Assembly: GCA_016795385.1 (NCBI GenBank) | Contig: JAEUHI010000061.1 | Location: 1 to 64,000, forward strand | Direction of reading: 5' to 3' | DNA from: Verrucomicrobiales bacterium | Lineage (GTDB): Bacteria; Verrucomicrobiota; Verrucomicrobiia; Verrucomicrobiales; DEV007 | Length of the DNA stretch: 64,000 nucleotides | Shown: in pieces, positions 28,568 through 36,839 of the stretch | Layout of the letters: each line of letters opens with the position of its first letter | Position numbering within the stretch: position 1 is the stretch's first letter | Translations under genes and position numbers: made by a program | Notes under the pieces: model-generated | Seen by the model: only the letters and a program-made list of their open reading frames with translations | Told to the model about the DNA's origin: nothing | Database searches by the model: none

Positions 28568-29161
28568 ATGGAAACGCTACCGCCGCCTCTTGCCAAACCT
28601 CCCGGAGCCGTCTGGCCCAAAACACTCGGAATCATCGCCCTGATTTTCGGAATCGGAGGATTGCTGCAAGGCGTCCTCTCTCCCCTCAGCCTCTTTATCA
28701 CGCGGCAACAGATGCAAACCTTCGTCAAGCAGGGGGCAGACCAAGGGCAGGTGGATGAATACTTGGCCAAACTCAGCCAGATGTCCTACGTGACTCTCGC
28801 GATCTACGCTTCGCTGGCTATCCTGCTGATTGCGGGAGGCATCCTGCTCCTCAAGCAGCGGCGGATCGCTTCCATGCTCCTGCAAACCTGGGCCGTACTG
28901 AAGATCCTCGGCGGCGGATTTCTGATGTTCCGCATGATGGCCCTCACCCGGCTGCAGATGTCCATCATCATGGCTCCCACGATGAACAGCGCCTCGAAGG
29001 GCTCGGCCGGGGCCGCGGAGATGCAGATGATCAACGAGATCACCGGCTACGCGACCTGGATCGGACTGGGCTTTGGGTTCCTCTGGCTGGCCATCCTGCC
29101 CATCTTTTTCATCATCTGGTTCAACCGCCGCAAGGTGGCCGAACAGATGAAAGCCTGGTGA
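28568..29161 (+). CDS. Unknown four-helix membrane protein
   Basis: A 197-residue membrane protein with about four hydrophobic helices: TLGIIALIFGIGGLLQGVL, VTLAIYASLAILLIAGGIL, a methionine-rich segment ILGGGFLMFRMMAL, and IGLGFGFLWLAILPIFFIIW. The N-terminus is proline-rich (METLPPPLAKPPGAVWP), a frequent feature of small membrane proteins of this type in the PVC group. No family is recognised. It is divergent from the FG-GAP gene (180 bases between starts) and convergent with the 365-residue protein of the Exb operon. Confidence 0.55.
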   Translation: METLPPPLAKPPGAVWPKTLGIIALIFGIGGLLQGVLSPLSLFITRQQMQTFVKQGADQGQVDEYLAKLSQMSYVTLAIYASLAILLIAGGILLLKQRRIASMLLQTWAVLKILGGGFLMFRMMALTRLQMSIIMAPTMNSASKGSAGAAEMQMINEITGYATWIGLGFGFLWLAILPIFFIIWFNRRKVAEQMKAW

Positions 29162-29189
29162 GGGCGCCAACCCCGCGGCGGCGAGCGCC

Positions 29190-30287
29190 TTATTTGGACT
29201 TTGCCTCGGCGGGCTTGGCCTCGGCCGGAGCGGCAGGAGCCGCAGGCGCTTCCTTCGCCTTGCCATCACCCTCGGCCGGCTTCGCTCCATCGGCAGGAGG
29301 AGTGCCTTCCGCGGGCTTGGCTTCCTCCGTCGGCTTCTGCTCCGGCGCTTTGGGGACTTCGGGCCTCACGGCAAAAGCCTGGAACTGGGCAGGCATGCTG
29401 TCCTTGCCGAAACGACGGCTGTAGAGATAGGCGATGCTCTGCATCTGAAGCAAGGCGGCCTTGTTCTCCTGGGCGATGCGCGGGTCTTCCTTCTGGATCA
29501 ACATGGCGGCTCCCATGGCGAGTTTGGAAAGCAGCACATCATTCCCGTAGGCCAGGGTGAAGGTGCGATAATAGTCCTCCAGCGCTTTTTCTTTCGCGCC
29601 TTCGGATTCAAACACTTTTCCGCGGAGGAAGGCGATCTGGGCGAGCTCGTTGGGAGGCAGCTTTTTGAAACTGGGAGCAGGCAGCAACTTCGCACTGCCG
29701 GTCTGGGGCTCCTGGAAGATTTCAAGAGCCGTCTTCAATCCCGCGAAATCGCCTTGTCCAAAAACCGACCAGAGTTTGTGAAACTCGCTCGCACGGGCGT
29801 AGGAGGGCGACAACTTTGTCTTGATCGTGGCCGCGGCGGGAGAATTCACCAAGGGTGCCATGGCGGCGTATTGCCCCGCCCGTTTCAGGCTCTCGATCTG
29901 GTAGAAGAGCGCCTCTGACGCGAAGTTCTGGGGTCCACCGAGGATGATCGCGTAGTCGCGCGCCACCTTCCCGAAGGCCTCGGCCGCTTCATTGTAACTA
30001 CCGGCGGCAAAAAGAGCCCGGGGACCACCGAGCACCTCGGCACGTTCCTCAAAGCGGATCAGCTTCTCAAGCCCTTCGCCGCGGATCTTGTCGTAAGTCA
30101 CCATCACGCCGGCTCCGCCGGGAGCCGTGGCGAAAAGGATGCCCTGATCATTCGAGTTCTGGACATATCCCTGGGGGTTTCCACCTTCGATGAGACCGAG
30201 TGTCACGGGAGTCTCGCGAACCTGGGCCTGGAGCGCCCCGAGAATAGTCAGGGAGCTGATCGCTGCAAGATAGGAAAATGGTTTCAT
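29190..30287 (-). CDS. Exported protein, last gene of the Exb-TPR operon
   Basis: A 365-residue exported protein of unknown family. A signal peptide covers about residues 1-21 (MKPFSYLAAISSL...LQAQ). The central part is helical, with TPR-like alanine-rich pairs such as ALFAAGSYNEAAEAFGKVA. The last 50 residues are a Pro/Ala/Lys/Glu-rich tail of PAEGxKPAE repeats, similar in composition to periplasmic spacer segments in TonB or TolA. An alternative ATG at 30320 overlaps the upstream TPR stop (ATGA), which would couple translation; I prefer 30287 for the signal peptide. It probably works with the TPR protein and the ExbB/ExbD motor. Confidence 0.55.
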   Translation of the reverse strand: MKPFSYLAAISSLTILGALQAQVRETPVTLGLIEGGNPQGYVQNSNDQGILFATAPGGAGVMVTYDKIRGEGLEKLIRFEERAEVLGGPRALFAAGSYNEAAEAFGKVARDYAIILGGPQNFASEALFYQIESLKRAGQYAAMAPLVNSPAAATIKTKLSPSYARASEFHKLWSVFGQGDFAGLKTALEIFQEPQTGSAKLLPAPSFKKLPPNELAQIAFLRGKVFESEGAKEKALEDYYRTFTLAYGNDVLLSKLAMGAAMLIQKEDPRIAQENKAALLQMQSIAYLYSRRFGKDSMPAQFQAFAVRPEVPKAPEQKPTEEAKPAEGTPPADGAKPAEGDGKAKEAPAAPAAPAEAKPAEAKSK

Positions 30288-30316
30288 GAGGAACGTGGGG
30301 GTGGGTCGTTCGGTGA

Positions 30317-33300
30317 TCATTTTTTCGGGGCGATGCCGAGCTCGTTGATGATCTTCAATTCTTCCTCCGGGGTGATCTTGAGCTGGTTCTTCATCTCCGG
30401 CACCTGGCGGCGGAGACGGGTAAGGGCTCCGGAGGGGGCATCCTTCTCTTCATCGAGGTTCTGCCACTGGTAGATGTATTTCACGCAGAGTTTGTAGAGA
30501 GTCAGTTCGCTCTGTCTCTTGAAGGCGATCGAGAGCGGATCGTTGACGGGCAGGGCGCTGATTTCCGCAAGGCTGTTCGGGATGTAGCGTTCCCACGCCT
30601 GCGTCACCCAATCGTGATAGGCGGCATACGTCGAAACGACGGAGAGATAGGCCCGGTTGGCATTGGCGGGATCGCCGAGTTCGTCATAGACGAGCCCCAT
30701 CTTGTAAGCCGCCTCGGCGCGCTTCGCGCGGTCCTTGCCGAAGAAGTCCTTTTGCTTGTTGATAGTGTCGAGCGCCTCGAGCGCGTCCTTCCATTCCTTG
30801 CTCTTGATGTGGAGGTCGGCCAGATTCAGGTAAGCCTGCGGCTTCAGCGGCTTGCTATCCTCGGAATCGTCCGCCACGATGCGGCGGAAACGCTCGCGGG
30901 CCGACTGGACCTTCGCGGGATCGGCGGCGCGCATTTCGATCTTGCCGAGTTCCATTTCAGCCGGGCCTTTGAAAGCGGTCGCCTCGGGGTTGGTACGGGC
31001 GAGGAGTTCCTCGAAATATGGAACCCCGAGGAAGGGGTTGTCCGTGCCCGCGAAGTAAAGACCAATCTGTTGGAGGGCGAATTCAGAGAGATCCCGTTTT
31101 TCGAAGAGACGGAGCTCCTCAAACACGGCGGCAATCTTGGCCTCGATCGCCGCGTATTCGGGCGACTCCTTGTCCTTGCCCTTGCGGGACTCCTGCAGGA
31201 CGATGACCTGCTGGATCTTCAGCCAGGTTTGGAGCGCCTGGTTCGCCGGATCGACACCCGGGAAGTCTTCCAGCGTGGCGATCGTCTTGTCCACTCCGCG
31301 GATTCGCACGGAAGCTTCGCTGTAGGAACCGATCGCCTGCCGCAGCAAGGTGAGGTCCTGCTCTTCGGCGGGCTTGCTGCCCATCATGAGAATCATCTTC
31401 TCGACCTGGGTCAACCCCTCCTCACCACGTCCCGCACCTTCGAGATACTCAAGGGCGAAGACCGAAATCTGGGGCTCGAAAGTCGTACCAGCGTAGTCGG
31501 GGAAGAAGGCATCGTATTGGGCGAGTCCTTTCTCGATCGCTTCATCCTGGAAGTAGATGTCCGCGCTCTTCCAGATCGCTTCGCCGACGACCTGCTTGTG
31601 GAAATCCGCACGTTCCGGATCGCTCGCCTGCGACGCTTTCGCGGCATCGACCGCCGCGAGATAGGCGGCGAGACCGTCCTGGCGCATTTTGGCAGCCTCT
31701 TCCTCCTGCTCTTTGCCAAGGCGACCGGACTGCACGATGAGGGCATCCCCCTTGAGATTCAAGGAACGCCCCACTTGCACGGAGTTCGGACGGGCCGCGA
31801 CGAGCTTGTCGACGCTGGCGATGGCGGCGGGGTAATCCTCGAGATTGTATCGGGCCACGGCGAGATCCGCGTAGGCGGCATCGAGGAAACGCTCGGACTC
31901 GGGATAAGCTTTGAGGAAATCCTCATACTGCTCGGCGGCCTCCCGCATTTTGTTCAGCACGAGCGAATTGCTCGCCCGGTGGAACATCACGATCTCGCGA
32001 TTGGGACCTTCGGGGTAAGCCTTCACATACTCGCTGAAAGGACCTTCGGCTTCGGCATGCTTGCGGGTCGAGTAGAGGGCGAGAGGGTAAAGGGAATCGG
32101 CCAACTCGCGCTCCGCGGCACCGGCTTCATGGCGCTCCCGCACCAGCTCGGCGATCTTCGTGACCTGCTCATAGTCTTTCGAAGTAAAGAGCGACTGGAG
32201 CATGAAGGTCGAAACGTTGTTCCGCAGGGAATGATCCTCGGGCATTTCGCTCATGAAGATTTCGCCGAAATACTGTGCCGAGGAGTAGTCCCCCCGCAGC
32301 GCCGAGAGACGGGCCGCTTCGTGGAGAACCTCCGCACGGATCTGTTGGGGAAACTCCTTGTACTGCTCGGCCAAGTGCCAGTAGATGGCGCGCGGGGCGT
32401 GGAGGTTGCCCATGCGTTCGTAGCAGTTGGCGATGAGACGCAGAGTCTCCGCATCGGGGTGGACGGGCGCTTTTTCCCGCTCGTCGAGCTGGTCGAGGAG
32501 CGCCTGGAACTGCGAAGGCACACCGCCGCCGATCGGCTGGCGGGCGATCGAGAGCTTCACGTCGCTGCGGATATCCTCGATGGTGGGAATGTAGGAGAAA
32601 TAGCGGAGGGCGAGGGAATACAATCCCGCCTTGGTTGATTCAAAACCGAGCTTGCGAAGTCGCTCCACGAAGCCAAAGCGGAATTGATCCATGGGCTCGA
32701 GGTGGATCATCGACTCGTTCTGATCGAGGAACTGGTGGGCACGGTCCGAGATCTTCTCGATGGCCGCATCGTCGGTGCCGGCGGCAGCGGCCTGCCCGAC
32801 CCAAACGAGTCCCAGCTCGAGGACGCCCTGCATGAGGAACTGCGGACTGACCTTCCATGCCTCGCGATTGTCGAAGAGCTCCTGGATGGACTTGATGCCG
32901 TCTTCGATCCGACCCAACTTCATGAGCGAGCCGCCATAGCGGAGCTTGAAGCTGTTGCGCACTTGGGCGAGCTCATCCTGGGGAGGATTCGAGGCGATGT
33001 ATTCGTCGTATAGGCGGATCGCTTCCCCATGGTTGCCGAGCTGGGCTTCGCAGAATCCGAGCTGGAACTTGGCGATATTGGCGCGGGGGTTCGTCGATTT
33101 GATGGGCGACTCGACCTTTTTGGCGGTCTCCTCGGCGTTGATGCAATCCGTGAAAGCCTTCTTGGCGTCCTCCCACCGTTGTTGCGGGAGCAGGGTCATC
33201 CCGTAATCGAAAATGAGGCCACCTGCCTGGGCACCATAGTCTTCAAAGAGCGTTTCCAGCCCGCCAGAAAGGTCGAACATGCGCTCGAAGGTTTTGGAGG

Positions 33301-33469
33301 CCTCCTCGGGCTTGCCGGACATGTTGAGCTCGACAGCCTTCTGGTAGAGGGCCTCGACACTGACGTCCTCTTCGGCGGCTGCCTGGCCATGAGCCATGGG
33401 CAGGCATCCAAGCGTCCAGACCGCCACCGCTCCGGCGGTGAGGAGGAGAGAGACATTTCGCAGTTTCAT
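30317..33469 (-). CDS. Large exported TPR protein
   Basis: A 1050-residue exported protein. The signal sequence is MKLRNVSLLLTAGAVAVWTL, followed by GC and then a possible signal-peptidase site near HGQA, so a lipoprotein form is possible but the lipobox is weak. The remainder is mostly helical tetratricopeptide-type repeats, with motifs such as ALYQKAVELNMSGKPEEA, EAIRLYDEYIAS and AAYKMGLVYDELGDPANA. TPR solenoids bind other proteins; here the likely partner is the ExbD periplasmic domain. A gap of about 219 bases separates it from the upstream exbD gene, so it may also have its own promoter. Confidence 0.75.
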   Translation of the reverse strand: MKLRNVSLLLTAGAVAVWTLGCLPMAHGQAAAEEDVSVEALYQKAVELNMSGKPEEASKTFERMFDLSGGLETLFEDYGAQAGGLIFDYGMTLLPQQRWEDAKKAFTDCINAEETAKKVESPIKSTNPRANIAKFQLGFCEAQLGNHGEAIRLYDEYIASNPPQDELAQVRNSFKLRYGGSLMKLGRIEDGIKSIQELFDNREAWKVSPQFLMQGVLELGLVWVGQAAAAGTDDAAIEKISDRAHQFLDQNESMIHLEPMDQFRFGFVERLRKLGFESTKAGLYSLALRYFSYIPTIEDIRSDVKLSIARQPIGGGVPSQFQALLDQLDEREKAPVHPDAETLRLIANCYERMGNLHAPRAIYWHLAEQYKEFPQQIRAEVLHEAARLSALRGDYSSAQYFGEIFMSEMPEDHSLRNNVSTFMLQSLFTSKDYEQVTKIAELVRERHEAGAAERELADSLYPLALYSTRKHAEAEGPFSEYVKAYPEGPNREIVMFHRASNSLVLNKMREAAEQYEDFLKAYPESERFLDAAYADLAVARYNLEDYPAAIASVDKLVAARPNSVQVGRSLNLKGDALIVQSGRLGKEQEEEAAKMRQDGLAAYLAAVDAAKASQASDPERADFHKQVVGEAIWKSADIYFQDEAIEKGLAQYDAFFPDYAGTTFEPQISVFALEYLEGAGRGEEGLTQVEKMILMMGSKPAEEQDLTLLRQAIGSYSEASVRIRGVDKTIATLEDFPGVDPANQALQTWLKIQQVIVLQESRKGKDKESPEYAAIEAKIAAVFEELRLFEKRDLSEFALQQIGLYFAGTDNPFLGVPYFEELLARTNPEATAFKGPAEMELGKIEMRAADPAKVQSARERFRRIVADDSEDSKPLKPQAYLNLADLHIKSKEWKDALEALDTINKQKDFFGKDRAKRAEAAYKMGLVYDELGDPANANRAYLSVVSTYAAYHDWVTQAWERYIPNSLAEISALPVNDPLSIAFKRQSELTLYKLCVKYIYQWQNLDEEKDAPSGALTRLRRQVPEMKNQLKITPEEELKIINELGIAPKK

Positions 33470-33688
33470 CTTTAGGGGAGTTTCTGGAGGTAAAAGAGTG
33501 GGCGTGGAGCCGGGACCGTCGCGGAAGCGGGAATCATCCCCGCCCCTTCAGCCCCTCCAAGGAAAGCGCCAAGCAGCAGGCAATCCTTTTCTTCGGGAAA
33601 AACAAACCGTCTGGAATGAGGAAGTCGGGGAAGAGAGGTCTTTTCGGTCTCATGTCTCCCATGGGGGACTTCCGGCTTCCCGGCAGTG

Positions 33689-34144
33689 CTATTTGTCCTC
33701 GCTGAATCCGGTGATCGTGACCCGGTTGATATTGACACTCGGATGCGCGAGCACGTTCAACACGTCGACAAATCGCTGCCCTTTCGCGGCATCGTCGGCG
33801 GCAATGATCACCATGGGCTCGGAGTCGGTGAGGCGGGCGCTTTCCACATAGGTTTTGAGCCGATCCATCAGCATCGGCACTTCGCGGTTGTTCGCGTCCG
33901 TATCGAGCACTTCGTCGTTCAAGACGACGTGCCCCGCGGCATTCACCTCGACGGTCATCATGTCGATTTCGACTTTGGAGCTGCCATCCGACATGCTCGT
34001 GGGCATCGTCATCGCCAGATCGGCCTCGGTCGGCTCGAGAGTCGAGGTGACGAGGAAGTAGACGAGCAGGAGGAAGCTCATATCGATCATCGGTGACATA
34101 TCCAGCACCGGATCGGGATCGGAAGGAATGGGTCTTCTGGCCAT
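33689..34144 (-). CDS. exbD: ExbD/TolR-family motor protein (second copy)
   Basis: A 151-residue ExbD/TolR protein. The N-terminal cytoplasmic segment is short, then PMIDMSFLLLVYFLVTS forms the single transmembrane helix with the proton-conducting Asp in the conserved DMSPMIDM motif. The periplasmic domain carries the usual VEVNAAGHVVLN and VIIAADDAAKGQRF strands. It pairs with an ExbB/TolQ channel. The gene is 18 bases downstream of the first exbD copy. Two different ExbD-type proteins with a single ExbB are seen in several PVC-group genomes and in the myxobacterial Agl motor. Confidence 0.85.
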   Translation of the reverse strand: MARRPIPSDPDPVLDMSPMIDMSFLLLVYFLVTSTLEPTEADLAMTMPTSMSDGSSKVEIDMMTVEVNAAGHVVLNDEVLDTDANNREVPMLMDRLKTYVESARLTDSEPMVIIAADDAAKGQRFVDVLNVLAHPSVNINRVTITGFSEDK

Positions 34145-34162
34145 GAAACAAAAGGATAGCGA

Positions 34163-34603
34163 TTAATTGTCCACTGCGAGACTACCGAAGATGACTTCAC
34201 TCACACCCGCCTCGCCGGCCGCCTGAACGACCTTTTTGATATCGCGGGTGTCCACGTTCTTGTCCGCACGGAGGTTGAGGCGGGTCGGAATCCCGTTCGC
34301 CTCGTTCTTGACGCGTGCCTGATCCACGTAATCCTGGATCGCTTCCGAGGTCGGCAGTTCCTCCTCACCCTGCCCCCACACCGTTCCGTCGGCCAGGACG
34401 TTCACGACGACCCGCCCGCTCGCGTCTTTCGCGACCTGGGCGTTCTTCGCGGTCGGCGGCTCGACGCGGCGATCGATCTGCACGGTGATCAGGTGCGAGG
34501 CCACCATGAAGAACACGAGAAGAAGGAAGGTCATGTCGATCATCGGCGACATGTCCATCGGGATTCCGTCTTCGGTATCCGCTTCGAACCGTTTTTTGGC
34601 CAT
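34163..34603 (-). CDS. exbD: ExbD/TolR-family motor protein (first copy)
   Basis: A 146-residue ExbD/TolR protein with the transmembrane helix PMIDMTFLLLVFFMVASH, holding the proton-path Asp, and a periplasmic domain with GRVVVNVLADGTVW, TRLNLRADKNVDTRDIKKV and SEVIFGSLA. It differs from the second copy in the periplasmic half, so the two probably form heterodimers rather than duplicates of one function. It begins 51 bases after the exbB stop, in the same operon. Confidence 0.85.
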   Translation of the reverse strand: MAKKRFEADTEDGIPMDMSPMIDMTFLLLVFFMVASHLITVQIDRRVEPPTAKNAQVAKDASGRVVVNVLADGTVWGQGEEELPTSEAIQDYVDQARVKNEANGIPTRLNLRADKNVDTRDIKKVVQAAGEAGVSEVIFGSLAVDN

Positions 34604-34654
34604 GAGGTGGCGGTTTCTGGGTGTTGAAAGTCGTCTTTACGAAGGGTTGCCCGA

Positions 34655-35491
34655 TCAAACTTCCGTGATGCCTTCGGGAACGCGAGCCAAGGCCTGGTCG
34701 GCGTTCACGGTCGCGATCGCCGCCTCAAGACCTTCGATCGCCACTTGCTGGGCGTCGCTGACCAAACGGTTGTAGCGGTTCTTGAAGAAGTAGAAGAGGA
34801 AGATCGCGGGAATGGCCACGACAAGACCACCGGCCGTGGTGATCAGGGCCAGCGAGATGTTTCCGGCGAGGGCCGCGGGATCGGAACCGCCGCTGAGGCC
34901 CATCGAGTCGAAGGCGAGCACCATCCCGGCCACCGTTCCGAAGAGGCCGAGCATCGTCGCGCCCTGGGCGATGACCGAGAGATAGCCGATGAGGGTCATC
35001 GTGCCGAGATTCTCGCGGATCGTGAAGTCGGCGATCGCGTCCTCCACCTTGCCACGACCCAGCGTTTCGGCGTCGGTCGCATCGACATTGAGGTAGGAAC
35101 TCGTGATCATGCGGCCAAGGAACGAGGTGTCCTGGGCGGCTGCGTCGATGGCGCTGCGGACGCGCACTTCGGACATGAAGCCGATGACCTGATCCTGAAG
35201 GGCCTTGGGAACATATTTCTTCTTGGAGACCTGAAGGGTCAGGAAGACGGAAAGGGCGATCATCCAAATGGAGAGAAGACCGATCGGCAGCATGAAGATG
35301 CCGCCACCGATGATCATGTCCATGAGCGTGGTCGGGGACTTCTGTTCCCCATCCGCCGCAGCGGCATCCGCGGCCGGAGCCGCGGCATCCTGGCTCCAAC
35401 CAAAATCAGGAGCGATCGAAGAAACGAACACCGCGAGACCGAGAACAAGAATCCAGCGCTGGAAAGATCGGGGGAACGAAATAGAGGACAT
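34655..35491 (-). CDS. exbB: ExbB/TolQ/MotA-family proton channel with N-terminal signal-like region
   Basis: A 278-residue MotA/TolQ/ExbB protein. Residues 1-33 are signal-peptide-like (MSSISFPRSFQRWILVLGLAVF) and are followed by an Ala/Asp-rich stretch. Three further helices follow: GIFMLPIGLLSIWMIALSVFL, then the pair ATMLGLFGTVAGMVLAFD and ITTAGGLVVAIPAIFLFYFF with the family Gly/Thr proton-path residues. It makes the pentameric inner-membrane stator. It is the first gene of an exbB-exbD-exbD-TPR-365aa unit. The N-terminal extension is longer than in E. coli ExbB but known in several other phyla. Confidence 0.85.
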   Translation of the reverse strand: MSSISFPRSFQRWILVLGLAVFVSSIAPDFGWSQDAAAPAADAAAADGEQKSPTTLMDMIIGGGIFMLPIGLLSIWMIALSVFLTLQVSKKKYVPKALQDQVIGFMSEVRVRSAIDAAAQDTSFLGRMITSSYLNVDATDAETLGRGKVEDAIADFTIRENLGTMTLIGYLSVIAQGATMLGLFGTVAGMVLAFDSMGLSGGSDPAALAGNISLALITTAGGLVVAIPAIFLFYFFKNRYNRLVSDAQQVAIEGLEAAIATVNADQALARVPEGITEV

Positions 35492-35561
35492 CAGATGTTT
35501 GGTTAGACTTTAGGGATTGGCAGGTTCCGCTTTTGATGCATTTTCGGAAAAGTGTAAAGAA

Positions 35562-35584
35562 AAAAAGTGGCGTCGCCACTTTTT
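35562..35584. terminator. Bidirectional terminator-like hairpin
   Basis: A near-perfect palindrome with 10-base arms AAAAAGTGGC and GCCACTTTTT around a GTC loop. It has A- and T-runs on both sides and could stop transcription in either direction. It lies 151 bases after the stop of the outer-membrane protein gene at 35735 and about 70 bases upstream of the exbB start, so it separates the two units, or sits in the exbB leader. Confidence 0.8.
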
Positions 35585-35734
35585 CGCGGCCCCAAGGCCC
35601 CGGGAGATCCTGAATCACCCTGACAAAACCACAGCCAAAGGGTTTTCAAGCGCCGGCGACGGAGAGACCGGCATTGGGAAAGGGCACAGGGAAGCCAACG
35701 AAGGCAACCCCATCCCGCGGTGGAAATCACCGGA

Positions 35735-36604
35735 TCAGAACGAAACGGAGAGATTGACGCCTCCGTGGAGCACGTCGGACTGGGCCTGGCGACTCGCCCA
35801 ATCAGGGGCTCCGTCCATGAGCCACGAATCAGGCGCGCCCGAATAGCCGATGTAAGGGGTGAGAGTGGTGCGGCAGTTCAACTCGACCGGCACCGAGGCG
35901 CGGAGGTAGTAGTGGTTCCAACCGCTCGAGCGGCCACCGGTCTGAGCATTCGGGGCAAGGCCCCAATAATTGTCCGCGTAAGCGACACCGCCGGCGAGTA
36001 CGATCCCCTGCCCCATCACCTCAAACTCGCGTTCGAGCCCGAGATCCCAGTACCAGGCCCCGGATTCCTGATTGCCCAGCGTCGGGATGGTACCGTTCCA
36101 TCCATTGGGAAGGCCGAAATTGTAGGCGAGATCGAACTTGAGCACCGCGAGCGCCAGATCGCGGGAGAGGTGCAATCCGAGCTCTCCGTGACCGGAAGGC
36201 CAGAAAACGGCATTCGGGCCCTCGGGGTAGGCGTGATAGGTGTAGCTCACCGCCGCCCCCACGCCGACGAGAGTCGGGAGATCCGCACGGACCGACAGCG
36301 CCAAGTCATCGTTGGCGACATTCGCGAAGGTATTCTCGCTGATCACGTTTGCGTAACCGATGCCGAGATGGATCTTCGTGGCCAAACCTTCAAAGGTGTA
36401 ACCCACGTGTCCCGAGACGGTGTCACCCCCAAAGAGATAACCTTTGTAGAGGTAATCGGAAGAGTAACCCAGCCCGACCGTTCCTCCCAGATCAACGCAT
36501 TCTTCAACATACGGAATCTTGTCGACAGGTGACTTTCCCCAGTCGCCGGCATCAACCATGATCGTGGGCGCTAGCAGCGTGAGGGCGAGGATGCGGGATC
36601 TCAT
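35735..36604 (-). CDS. Outer-membrane beta-barrel protein, paralogue 1
   Basis: A 289-residue exported protein. The signal peptide is about residues 1-20 and the mature form starts GDWGKSPVDK followed by EECVDLGG. The rest alternates aromatic and small residues in strands of eight to ten residues, such as TVGLGYSSDYLYKGYLFGG and HVGYTFEG. It ends in phenylalanine (VNLSVSF), as outer-membrane beta-barrels do for BAM recognition. No porin family is recognised. Its neighbour 36840-37706 is a clear paralogue. The two lie in tandem with about 235 bases between, and each has its own terminator-like hairpin. Confidence 0.7.
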   Translation of the reverse strand: MRSRILALTLLAPTIMVDAGDWGKSPVDKIPYVEECVDLGGTVGLGYSSDYLYKGYLFGGDTVSGHVGYTFEGLATKIHLGIGYANVISENTFANVANDDLALSVRADLPTLVGVGAAVSYTYHAYPEGPNAVFWPSGHGELGLHLSRDLALAVLKFDLAYNFGLPNGWNGTIPTLGNQESGAWYWDLGLEREFEVMGQGIVLAGGVAYADNYWGLAPNAQTGGRSSGWNHYYLRASVPVELNCRTTLTPYIGYSGAPDSWLMDGAPDWASRQAQSDVLHGGVNLSVSF

Positions 36605-36780
36605 ATGACAAAAAGGGGCGGTAAATCCTTGCCCTCCGACCACTCCGCAAATTTCACCGGAAGAAACTGCGGTTGAACGAATCAGGCGAATTGCCGCTTT
36701 CTACACGAAGCCCCAAACGCACGCAATGAAATTTTTCCCAATTCAGATTCTCTAAATTTTAACCGTTCTTAAAAATGTGA

Positions 36781-36812
36781 AAACCGTCTCCCCTTTTCAG
36801 GAAAGACGGTTT
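36781..36812 (-). terminator. Intrinsic terminator of outer-membrane paralogue 2
   Basis: A hairpin with arms AAACCGTCT (36781-36789) and AGACGGTTT (36804-36812). On the minus strand it follows the stop at 36840 by 27 bases and is followed by a T-rich stretch in CACATTTTTAAG. Confidence 0.8.
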
Positions 36813-36839
36813 CTTGGCGAAAAATGGTGCCAGTTGGAA

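Noticed and set aside
30614..32638. 674-residue plus-strand open frame opposite the TPR gene
   Set aside because: The minus-strand TPR protein has a signal peptide and repeats. The plus frame has none and is a mirror frame.
33470..33688. Possible small gene in the 219-base gap between exbD and the TPR gene
   Set aside because: Open frames there are short, lack start signals and show no protein-like composition; the gap more likely holds a promoter or leader.
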